Under the pieces are notes generated by a model that was not told the origin of the DNA, ran no database searches, and was given only the letters and a program-made list of their open reading frames with translations. A program made the position numbers and the translations under genes. Positions 16,283-23,154 of a stretch of 64,000 bases of DNA are shown here, in pieces (position 1 is the stretch's first letter; each line of letters starts with the position of its first letter). This DNA comes from Paracoccus marcusii. Lineage in GTDB: Bacteria > Pseudomonadota > Alphaproteobacteria > Rhodobacterales > Rhodobacteraceae. Location: assembly GCF_006151785.1 (NCBI RefSeq), contig NZ_VDDD01000002.1, positions 20,758 to 84,757 of the forward strand, read 5' to 3'.

Positions 16283-16286
16283 GCAT
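15105..16286 (-). CDS. Prophage DNA (cytosine-5) methyltransferase
   Basis: A 393-residue C5-cytosine methyltransferase. In order it has motif I 'LSLCSGAGGIDLGL' (SAM binding), motif IV 'GYPCQPFSVAGKRRG' with the catalytic Cys, motif VI 'ENVAHH', motif VIII 'PHKRERLFIL', a target-recognition region with repeated LADA/VDDA/LADADGE units, and motif X 'CGNGVVPLVAAHAL'. It probably protects phage DNA from host restriction. The neighbouring ParB-like methyltransferase ends 1 bp upstream. A second long frame is open across nearly the whole gene; see the separate entry. Confidence 0.9.
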   Translation of the reverse strand: MHDLALPSSGDASGAGDACLFGLSLCSGAGGIDLGLTIAIPGYRTVGHVERETFAAATLVARMEDASLDQAVVWDDVATFDGRPWRGAVDIVTAGYPCQPFSVAGKRRGTDDPRHLWPHVARIIGEVEPPFVFLENVAHHLRLGFPEVAAGLVGMGYRLAAGLFTAAEVGAPHKRERLFILAIREGDELADPARLLWHPVEWREPDGTAAALADAKGQRQREQADNTDAVAESGPARHEPGDHGCDVAHAADRQFPQPGRRTTRREGSGPHGAGLADADGERRLQAERGQPQDGRSDPCGGIVDDADGAGSQGRGDDTREQAGERPAWPPGPGDADGWERYLRAAPDLEPAVRRGTDGLAHRVDRLRLCGNGVVPLVAAHALRTLAAELLADG

Positions 16287-16287
16287 G

Positions 16288-17652
16288 TCACGCGGCGGTC
16301 TGGCGCTTTCGCGCGGGTTCGGGTTCGGCGTCCGTGTCCGGCGTATCGGTGACGTCGCCCAGCCGCTCCGCCTTCACCTGCGCGAAGGTCCGGCCGTCGC
16401 CGTCGAGGATCGCGTCCTTGTCGGTTTCGGCCTGCCAACGCTCCACGGCGACATCGACATACGCCGCGCTGATCTCCATTGCGAAGACGCGGCGGCCATT
16501 GGCCTCGCCCGCCATGATCTGCGACCCGGAGCCGGAGAACGGCTCATAGCAGAGGCCGCCCCGCGCCACATGCTGGCGCATCGGGATCCCGAAGGCGTCG
16601 AGCGGCTTCGGCGTCGGATGGTCAGGCCGGTCATCCTTGGCGAAGCTGGGAAGCGCCCATGTCGATGGCAGCGTTTCCTCGGCCACCTTCGGCGGGCGGT
16701 TCGGGCGACGCCAGCCCATGAAACAGGGCTCGTGCTTCCAGAGGTAATGCGACCGGGTCAGGACGCCCCGGTCTTTCACCCAGATGATTTGCTGATGCAC
16801 AAAGGCGCCTGCCTTCTCCCAGCAGGCTTCCAGCATCGCCTGGCGGCGCGAGGCGTGCCAGCAGTACCAGGCAGCATCCTCGGCGATGGCTTCCGCCACG
16901 GCTGCAGCGATGAACCCGTCATAGAGTTCCGCGCCCTGCGAACTGTCGTCCCAAGTCGTGCCGTAGGACGCCGACCAGTCCTTGTTGCGGGTCGGATGGT
17001 TCGAGCCGTCGTAGTCGACGAGATACGGTGGATCGGTCGCGAAAAGGATCGCGCGCTCACCGTTCATCAGGCGGCGCACATCGGCCGCGCTGGTGCTGTC
17101 GCCGCAGAGCAGCCGGTGATCGCCGAGGATCCAGAGATCGCCCGTCCGCGACGCCGGATTGCGTGGGGGTTCGGGGATGGTCACCGGCGGCACGGAGCCC
17201 CCGGCGCCCTCTTCCTCGCCGCCACCGTCGAGATCGAAGGCCAGCAGCTTGTCGAGTTCGCCATCGGAAAACCCGACCAGCGACAGGTCGAAGTCTTCGG
17301 CCAGCAGGTCGTTCAGTTCCGCCGACAGCAGCGCCTCGTCCCAGGTGCCGAGTTCCGTCAGCTTGTTGTCCGCAATCCGGTACGCCCGGCGCTGCGCTTC
17401 GGTCAGGTGCCCGAGCACGATCACCGGCGCCTCGGTCAGCCCGAGCTGCGTCGCGGCCAGCACGCGCCCGTGGCCTGCTATCAGTTCGCCGTCCTCGCCG
17501 ACGAGGCAGGGCACGGTCCAGCCGAACTCGGCCATGCTGGCGGCGATCTTCGCGACCTGATCCGCGCCATGCGCCTTCGCGTTCTTCGCGTAGGGCTGGA
17601 GGCGCGACAGCGGCCACGTCTCGATCGCGTCCGGGGCGAAGCTCAACGTCAT
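16288..17652 (-). CDS. ParB-like nuclease domain fused to N6-adenine/N4-cytosine DNA methyltransferase
   Basis: A 454-residue phage protein. Residues 1-110 are a ParB/Spo0J-like domain ('GWTVPCLVGEDGELIAGHGRVLAATQLGL' contains the GHGR motif). Residues 170-430 are a class-beta DNA methyltransferase with the catalytic 'TDPPYLVDYDG' first and the SAM-binding 'EPFSGSGSQIMAGE' near the end. This ParB-MTase architecture is common in prophages and is thought to modify phage DNA. ATG 17652 follows a possible GTG at 17661. It precedes the C5 methyltransferase by 1 bp, so the prophage encodes two types of modification side by side. Confidence 0.88.
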   Translation of the reverse strand: MTLSFAPDAIETWPLSRLQPYAKNAKAHGADQVAKIAASMAEFGWTVPCLVGEDGELIAGHGRVLAATQLGLTEAPVIVLGHLTEAQRRAYRIADNKLTELGTWDEALLSAELNDLLAEDFDLSLVGFSDGELDKLLAFDLDGGGEEEGAGGSVPPVTIPEPPRNPASRTGDLWILGDHRLLCGDSTSAADVRRLMNGERAILFATDPPYLVDYDGSNHPTRNKDWSASYGTTWDDSSQGAELYDGFIAAAVAEAIAEDAAWYCWHASRRQAMLEACWEKAGAFVHQQIIWVKDRGVLTRSHYLWKHEPCFMGWRRPNRPPKVAEETLPSTWALPSFAKDDRPDHPTPKPLDAFGIPMRQHVARGGLCYEPFSGSGSQIMAGEANGRRVFAMEISAAYVDVAVERWQAETDKDAILDGDGRTFAQVKAERLGDVTDTPDTDAEPEPARKRQTAA

Positions 17653-18057
17653 GATGGGCACGGTTCCTCGGTCGGGTGGATGCCGGTGGCTTCCGGACTC
17701 CGGATGCCGGGCCGGACTCCACACGGGGTCCAGCGGCCACCAGCGGTGTCCGGTCGGAAGGCCAGCGTTCATTGGTGTTTGCGCGGGGCGCGCGTGGCTC
17801 CGGCTTCCGGGTGGCTTCCCAAAAATCCGGCCCTGTCGCTGGCGATGTTCCGCGCTTCGCCCGCCAGCATACGAATGTCGCCAGGAAGGAACCAAGAACT
17901 CAGTGGGTTAGCCCATCGGACCCTGGCTGGACCCTTCGCTGGACCCCGGAAGCCAGCGGCGCGGCGTCTGCCTGCGCGCTCCTCTCCCGAGCATATTGGT
18001 TTTCTAACGGCCTCGACGAAATGTGTAAGGCCCTGCGATGTACACCCGAAAATTTCC
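17653..18057. other. 405-bp gap without a convincing gene
   Basis: No frame here has a credible start, ribosome site and family resemblance. The stretch is rich in short imperfect CTTCCGG and CCGGACTCC elements and could hold the promoter of the leftward methyltransferase pair. I see no clear sigma-70 boxes or strong hairpin. Confidence 0.4.
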
Positions 18058-18504
18058 TCAGAGGACGATTTTTCTTGACAGCCGATTGGCGTTTTCGATG
18101 ACGAACTGCTGTGACCGCCGGGGCGACGGCACGCGACCGTTCAGCCGCCAAGTGATCACCGCCAGACCGTATTGCCAGCGCTTGGTCGCCGCCGTGCGCG
18201 AGAGGCCGAACTGCCAGCAGATCGGCTTCCACGCCATTCCGTCGGCGCGGGCCCAGACCAGGCGCCCATCCTCGGGCTCGAGCCAGCGCAGCCAGAGCAT
18301 CGCCTCCTCGGCCTGCGTGATCTGACGCGGGCTGGGCCTCGGGCGACGCATCTGCGGCTCCTGGCCGACCTTGTCGGCGAAGCTGTGGAAATACTCGGGC
18401 CATGCGTTGAAGAAGCCCTGCGGCATTACGCCCGGCATTTGCCGCATCACGCCCGCCGCAAGTTCCAGCCGATCCTGCACCTGCGCTGTGGTCCACTCAC
18501 CCAT
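18058..18504 (-). CDS. DUF6362 family protein (HTH)
   Basis: A 148-residue protein, MGEWTTAQVQDRLELAAGVM..., with the conserved-looking segments 'QGFFNAWPEYFHSFADKVGQEP', 'AMLWLRWLEPEDGRLVWARA' and 'WKPICWQFGLSRTAATKRWQYGL'. The last is a helix-turn-helix. I recognise this as the DUF6362 group of Rhodobacterales phages. It overlaps the end of the 67-residue gene upstream. A regulatory role through DNA binding is inferred only from the HTH. Confidence 0.75.
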   Translation of the reverse strand: MGEWTTAQVQDRLELAAGVMRQMPGVMPQGFFNAWPEYFHSFADKVGQEPQMRRPRPSPRQITQAEEAMLWLRWLEPEDGRLVWARADGMAWKPICWQFGLSRTAATKRWQYGLAVITWRLNGRVPSPRRSQQFVIENANRLSRKIVL

Positions 18505-18700
18505 GACGCGCCTCCCGTTCCCGCTTGCCGTAGAGCCGCTCGCCGAGCTGGCGGACCAGCTCGCGCTCGGGCCAGGTCAGGCGGTCGTCGTCGACGGCGA
18601 CGGCCAGCAGGCCCTGTTCCTTCCAGCCGTCGCGCTTGACCTCGTCGGGGTTGCGGCGGTGACCGCCGTAGCCCTTGGGCGTGAACCGCATGCCACTCAT
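18497..18700 (-). CDS. Small hypothetical phage protein
   Basis: A 67-residue basic protein, MSGMRFTPKGYGGHRRNPDE... . Its ATG overlaps the stop of the RuvC-like gene (ATGA) and its stop overlaps the DUF6362 start by 8 bp. Tight coupling on both sides supports it as a real gene. No family recognised. Confidence 0.65.
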   Translation of the reverse strand: MSGMRFTPKGYGGHRRNPDEVKRDGWKEQGLLAVAVDDDRLTWPERELVRQLGERLYGKREREARHG

Positions 18701-19233
18701 TGCACACCTCCCCGGGTCTCCAGCGCCCAGAGCAGGATCGCGATGGCGTCGGCCTCGTTGTCGTCGGCGGGCGAGAAGCCGCGCGCCCGCGCGGCCGCCA
18801 TCATGGCGTCCTTGTTCGCGTTTCCCTTGCCGGTGGCGTGGCGTTTGATGGTGCCGACCGGCACGCCCTCGTAGGGAATGCCGCGCAGTTCGGCCCATGC
18901 CGTCAGCGTGGCCATCAGCCCGCCATAGACATGGGCGGCATCGGTCGCGGCATGGCGGCGGACCTCTTCGAACCAGATGGCGGCGACGGGCCCGGACAGC
19001 CGGTCGATCTCGGTGAGCCAGTTGGTGAACCGCAGATACCGCATGCCGCCACCATCGAACCGGCCGGGGCGGAACGACGCCGTGCCGGAGGTGATCAGCC
19101 CGTCGATGCCGTGCAGCGCCCATCCCGTTGCGGTGCCGAGGTCGAGCGCCAGCATCACCCGGTTGGCGTGGACGACGGGCCGCAGATCGGGGATTGCCGC
19201 GCGGCTGGAGGTGGCGAGAGTCAGGTCAGCCAT
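18697..19233 (-). CDS. Phage RuvC-like Holliday junction resolvase / RNase H fold nuclease
   Basis: A 178-residue protein of the RuvC/RNase H superfamily. The first catalytic Asp is in 'MLALDLGTATGWALHG', a second acidic residue in 'AIWFEEVRRH' and the final pair in 'DDNEADAIAILLWAL', which matches the RuvC pattern D...E...DxxD. Phage versions resolve branched replication or recombination intermediates before packaging. It heads a short operon of three overlapping genes on the left side of a palindrome-rich spacer. Confidence 0.8.
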   Translation of the reverse strand: MADLTLATSSRAAIPDLRPVVHANRVMLALDLGTATGWALHGIDGLITSGTASFRPGRFDGGGMRYLRFTNWLTEIDRLSGPVAAIWFEEVRRHAATDAAHVYGGLMATLTAWAELRGIPYEGVPVGTIKRHATGKGNANKDAMMAAARARGFSPADDNEADAIAILLWALETRGGVQ

Positions 19234-19373
19234 GGGTGGTCTCCTCTTCAGGTTGGCTGCTCGGGGGGAAGACGACGGTGGTCTGGTGCGTGGGCAGGTC
19301 GGGGCCGCCGTCGTCGGATCGGAATGTGCAAGGAGCGTCGGAGCCCGCGCGCGGATACCCTCGACGTATGGGA

Positions 19374-19404
19374 GGGGAGGCCAAACCTGCCGGTTGGCCT
19401 CCCC
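19374..19404. terminator. Strong hairpin, possible terminator or operator
   Basis: GGGGAGGCCAA (19374-19384) and TTGGCCTCCCC (19394-19404) are perfectly complementary across a 9-nt loop. No clear T-run follows on either strand, so Rho-independent termination is uncertain. It lies between the ATPase gene and the RuvC-like gene. Confidence 0.5.
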
Positions 19405-19498
19405 ATACGTAGTATGGGGGCTTGCCCACTCGTCTCATGTTTTGGCTGCAAGCCTCTGTTCCCGTTAATTTTTCATGGCTCAGAGGATGAGGCGGGTC

Positions 19499-19520
19499 GA
19501 TGAGAAAGGCCTTTCTCATC
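19499..19520. repeat. 22-bp perfect palindrome
   Basis: The sequence from 19499 to 19520 equals its own reverse complement over all 22 bases, with centre AAAGGCCTTT flanked by GATGAG and CTCATC. Further ATGAGGA/TCATCC copies lie on both sides (19487-19600). This is the form of a dimeric repressor site or an origin element. Confidence 0.6.
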
Positions 19521-19598
19521 CTCATCACCAACCCATTGATTTCATTGGGCCATGAGGACGGGATGAGAATGAGGAAGACCGCGCTCATGATGAGGAAG

Positions 19599-21965
19599 TC
19601 AGTCATGGGCCTCCTCCGGATAGACCCAGACGGAGGGGTTCTCGACCTCGCGCGCGCGGCCGGAATGGGGGCATTTGTAGTGCGTCGGCAGCACCGCGAC
19701 GCCCTCGGCAAGGACCTCTCCGGTGTCCGTGTCGATCACGGGATCGCGGCCGAAGCGCATGTCCCTGATCACGAGATATCCGAAATGCGATTGCGTCCCG
19801 GCGTACCCGTGCTTCGTGAAACTTCGGCGGAACTTGATCAGGCCCTTGGTGGCGAGCACCGACAGCCGCTCTCGGATGCTGTAGCGCCCGCCGAGATCGT
19901 GCTGGTTCTCGAAGGCCTCCGCGAACTGCGTGGCGGTGTAGAGCCGACCCTCGGCCGCCTCGTCGAAGATCATCCCCAGGACGACCTGGTTTTTCCGATC
20001 CCGCTCGGCATCATGCCTGGCGCCGATGTCCTGGCGCACGAGGCGCTCGTTCATCGGGTTGATCTCGACCCATTGGCCGCGCACCTTGTCGATCAGCTTC
20101 GAGGCCAGCGCGGGACCGTTGCGCAGCTCGATCTCCAGCTTGCGCTCTGACGCGTCCTCGTCGGGGCGGTGCAGGATCAGCCCGGAAGTGTAGAAGCCCC
20201 GCAGGGCGCTGGCGCCCGAAAGCGCGAGGAACGGATCCTCCTTCACTTGGTGCTTGCTGAGCTTCTTGGTGTGATGGACCAGGATGACCCCGCAGTCCGG
20301 GTCGATGTGGTCGCGCAGAACCTCGACCCGCTCCTTGAGGAAGAACATCACGGCGGTGTTGTCGTTCTCGCCACCGCCGTCAGGTCCGCCGTCGAAGAGG
20401 TTCCGGATCGGGTCGACGCAGAGGATGTCGGGCGGCGCGTCCGGGAATGCCGTCCGGATCGCACGGGCAACCCGCACGCTGCCCTCGTTGTCGAGCAGCA
20501 TTTTCAGCTTGGGTGTGGCGACGAAGGTGTCGCGCGCGGCGGCAAGCACGTCGGGCGGCAGGGCGATCTGCTTCAGCCGCTCGCGCAGATAGTGATACTG
20601 GATCTCGGCCTGCAGGTAGAAGATCCGCAGCGGCCGTGGCGGCGTGAAGCCGAGGAAGGGCACACCGGCGGCCATGTGGACAAGCCAGGAGATCAGCAGG
20701 TCGCTCTTGCCGACCTTGGGCGCACCGCCCAGCACCAGCAGTCCGCCCGGCGTCAGCACCCTTGGCGCGATGATGTCCTCCGGCATCGGGCTCTGATCGT
20801 CCAGCAGCGCGCCCAGCGTGAAGGCGGGCATCTCGACCGGTCCCGGTGCGCCGGAGTCCAGCCGGATCAGCGGCGGGCCGTATTTCTCGACATGCCGTTC
20901 CCAGAGCCGCTCGGACTCCCGCTTCAGCCGCTCGACCGGCCACTGGGGCCGCAGCATCGCGGCGTTGTAGCCGCAGATGCCGATCCAGCCCTCGTCCTTT
21001 GTCATCCGGCCCTCGTGGACCATGCGGATGAAGTGCCCGATCGCGGCGGAGGCGCCCTCGAAGCGGGACCAGTCGTCCTGCGCCCCCTCCCGCACCGGCA
21101 TGACCAGCACCTCGTCCAGGATGGGCTTGTCGGGATGGGTGAACGCGGGCTGCAGGGACACGCCCGCCGCGGGCGGCATGTCGGTGACGGCTTCGATGAA
21201 TTCGGCCAGATCGCGTTCGCGGTCGGCGTTCAGTTCGACGATCCGCACCTGCGTCTTGAGGTTGTTCTTGTAGTAGACCGAGCCCGCCACGCGGATCGGC
21301 TGATGGGCGGAGCGGAAATGCATGTCGCCGCCGACCTTTGCGGCGATGTCGCCGCGCAGACGGCAGACGCGCGCTATGTCGTCACCATCGGCGGGTTCGG
21401 TCAGCGCCCACCAGACGTGGCACTTGCGCTGCCCTTCGGCCGTCACGCCGCCGCTTTCCACCACCATGCTGGGACCGCCAAGGTGGCGCTCGAGGTGCGC
21501 GCGCTTGGCGGCGATGTCACCTGTGTCGAGATCGACCACCACCGTCTGCATCTGCAGGATATCGGTGGCCTTGGCCTGGCCGGGCGCGGCCACGGTGCCG
21601 GGGATCACATAGACCGCCGCTCCCTCGCGTGAGGCCCATGTCGCGAAGGTCGCCATCTTCTCGGGGGCGGAATGATCCGCTTCCAGCCAGATGTTGTGGG
21701 GGCGGCCATCGATGCCCTGACCCTTGTCGATGAAGCTGCGGACAGGGATCAGACCGTCGCAATACCCGAAGACGACCTGCATGAATTGCGCGATCTGCGC
21801 AGGGTCGGGCTCGTCGCCGAAGACGTCGATCTGCGGCGCGGCATCGTTGAAGTCGCGCCACGGGTTGAAATGGACGATGTTTTCCTTGGGCTCGTCGGGC
21901 GTGGTGTCGTCGCGCATGGCTGGCTCCTGGTCGGGATCGGATGGCTCGGTGGGCTCGTCGGTCAT
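19599..21965 (-). CDS. Phage replicative ATPase / RepA-type helicase with N-terminal primase-like region
   Basis: A 788-residue protein. Residues 1-300 include 'TVVVDLDTGDIAAKRAHLERHLGGPSM' and 'CHVWWALTEP', typical of the primase-polymerase-like half of phage replication proteins. Residues 390-620 are a RecA-fold ATPase with Walker A 'LVLGGAPKVGKSDLLISWL', Walker B 'DILCVDPIRNLF' and the following 'VILVHHTKK'. The C-terminal 150 residues look like a winged helix plus tail. It probably unwinds DNA at the phage origin. ATG 21965 overlaps the nuclease gene stop, which decides against longer in-frame extension upstream. Confidence 0.8.
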   Translation of the reverse strand: MTDEPTEPSDPDQEPAMRDDTTPDEPKENIVHFNPWRDFNDAAPQIDVFGDEPDPAQIAQFMQVVFGYCDGLIPVRSFIDKGQGIDGRPHNIWLEADHSAPEKMATFATWASREGAAVYVIPGTVAAPGQAKATDILQMQTVVVDLDTGDIAAKRAHLERHLGGPSMVVESGGVTAEGQRKCHVWWALTEPADGDDIARVCRLRGDIAAKVGGDMHFRSAHQPIRVAGSVYYKNNLKTQVRIVELNADRERDLAEFIEAVTDMPPAAGVSLQPAFTHPDKPILDEVLVMPVREGAQDDWSRFEGASAAIGHFIRMVHEGRMTKDEGWIGICGYNAAMLRPQWPVERLKRESERLWERHVEKYGPPLIRLDSGAPGPVEMPAFTLGALLDDQSPMPEDIIAPRVLTPGGLLVLGGAPKVGKSDLLISWLVHMAAGVPFLGFTPPRPLRIFYLQAEIQYHYLRERLKQIALPPDVLAAARDTFVATPKLKMLLDNEGSVRVARAIRTAFPDAPPDILCVDPIRNLFDGGPDGGGENDNTAVMFFLKERVEVLRDHIDPDCGVILVHHTKKLSKHQVKEDPFLALSGASALRGFYTSGLILHRPDEDASERKLEIELRNGPALASKLIDKVRGQWVEINPMNERLVRQDIGARHDAERDRKNQVVLGMIFDEAAEGRLYTATQFAEAFENQHDLGGRYSIRERLSVLATKGLIKFRRSFTKHGYAGTQSHFGYLVIRDMRFGRDPVIDTDTGEVLAEGVAVLPTHYKCPHSGRAREVENPSVWVYPEEAHD

Positions 21966-22732
21966 GCCGCCAGGCTCCAGCACCGCTCGGCATGGGCGCA
22001 GAACCGGCATTCGAAGAAGTCGCGGCTGGCGGCGACGCGCGGCAGCAGTTCGCCCGCGTCGGTGGCCTGCAGGATCCGCACCGCGCGATCGGACATGCGC
22101 TGAGCCAGATCGGCATCGAAGGCGACCTGCTCGTGATGCAGTTCGGCCGTGTCCTTGTTGACCGCCGTGAACAGTGCCGGGGCCGAGGAAATGCCCGGCA
22201 CCGAGGGCTCCATGTAAGCCTGGTAGATCGCGATCTGGGCGGCATAGACGGGCTTGGAAACGGCAACCCCGTCCTTCACGCATGCCCGCCAGTTCTTCGC
22301 GTTCATCGTCTTGCATTCCCAGAGCGCCGGAGTGCGAAGACCGAGCGCGGCCGGGGCTGCGGCGATAACCCCGTCGACATGGCCACGAATGCGGCCGCCC
22401 GCGACGGAGAAGCCGAACTGATCCCCATCGGGCCGATTGCCCCTGCGGGTGTAGAGGTCGAGCCCCGCCGCCCGCAGCCAGCGGATCGCCAGATTCTCGA
22501 GCTGGTGACCGATTTCGAAGATCCGCAGCGTCTGCCCGCCGAAGTCCGCACTCTCGTCCTTGGGCGCGCCTGCGAACTCGAACTGCAGCGCGCGTTCGCA
22601 GGCATGTCCCAGACGGGACGCGCCGAGATAGGTCCGGGGCGGTGTGGCCTCCCACTCGGCGATCAGCGCGGCGTCGACCAGCGCGTTGATCCGCTCGGCC
22701 ATGGAGGGGCGCGGGTTGAAATCCAGCATCAA
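21962..22732 (-). CDS. PD-(D/E)XK nuclease (Cas4/RecB-like)
   Basis: A 256-residue nuclease. The catalytic core is 'GHVDGVIAAA ... ALWECKTMN': Asp in 'HVDGV' and E-x-K in 'ECK', with an upstream 'GQTLRIFEIGHQLE' helix. The end carries cysteines 'FFECRFCAHAERCW', resembling the iron-sulfur cluster region of Cas4/AddB-like proteins, with an early 'HACERALQFEF'. Such phage nucleases process DNA ends in recombination. It is coupled by overlap to genes on both sides. Confidence 0.8.
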   Translation of the reverse strand: MMLDFNPRPSMAERINALVDAALIAEWEATPPRTYLGASRLGHACERALQFEFAGAPKDESADFGGQTLRIFEIGHQLENLAIRWLRAAGLDLYTRRGNRPDGDQFGFSVAGGRIRGHVDGVIAAAPAALGLRTPALWECKTMNAKNWRACVKDGVAVSKPVYAAQIAIYQAYMEPSVPGISSAPALFTAVNKDTAELHHEQVAFDADLAQRMSDRAVRILQATDAGELLPRVAASRDFFECRFCAHAERCWSLAA

Positions 22733-23154
22733 AACGGCACCTCGCTCCCGGCAGCGATGCGCGACATCTCGGCGCCATAGCCCTCCAGCACCTCCTCAAT
22801 CAGGGCGGTGACATCGGTTTCGGTGAGATCGCGCAGCCGCTTGTCCCAGCCGATCAGCTCCATCGTCTGGCCCAGCCGCTTCATCACCAGTGCAATGGCG
22901 AGGCGTTCTTCATCGGTCGTTCCCTGCATGGTCAGTCCTTTCCGGTGGCGAGCCGCGAAGAACGCCTGGCAGTGCATCGAGCAGAACCAGCGGTGTTCGC
23001 GAGGGCGGGGTTTGTAGGGGTTGAAGAAGCCGAAGCCGCGCGCGGGGCGCAGACAGACGGCGCAAGGCTTGAGGCGCGGGTGCCAGAGCCGAATACGCTC
23101 CGGGCGATACGCAGGCGCTGCGGGCGGGGATGGGACTTGCGCGACATGATTCAC
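22729..23154 (-). CDS. Hypothetical zinc-binding phage protein (DUF6511-like)
   Basis: A 141-residue protein. The N-terminal half has a zinc-finger-like pair 'CAVCLRPARG' and 'WFCSMHCQAFF'. The C-terminal half is helical and acidic ('ERLAIALVMKRLGQTMELIGW'). From memory it resembles DUF6511-type proteins of prophages. It overlaps the helicase stop and the nuclease start by 4 bp each, so it is part of the recombination/replication operon. Confidence 0.65.
   Translation of the reverse strand: MNHVAQVPSPPAAPAYRPERIRLWHPRLKPCAVCLRPARGFGFFNPYKPRPREHRWFCSMHCQAFFAARHRKGLTMQGTTDEERLAIALVMKRLGQTMELIGWDKRLRDLTETDVTALIEEVLEGYGAEMSRIAAGSEVPF

Larger units (their letters stand above)
19226..19606 (-). 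other. Palindrome-rich spacer with a doubtful 126-codon frame
   Basis: A frame opens with ATG 19606, overlapping the stop of the ATPase gene, and closes at 19226, overlapping the RuvC-like start. Both couplings are gene-like. However, its interior contains an 11-bp perfect hairpin (19374-19404) and a 22-bp perfect palindrome (19499-19520), and its translation is low in family-like order. I think it is more likely a regulatory spacer than a protein gene, but a coupled small protein cannot be excluded. Confidence 0.4.
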
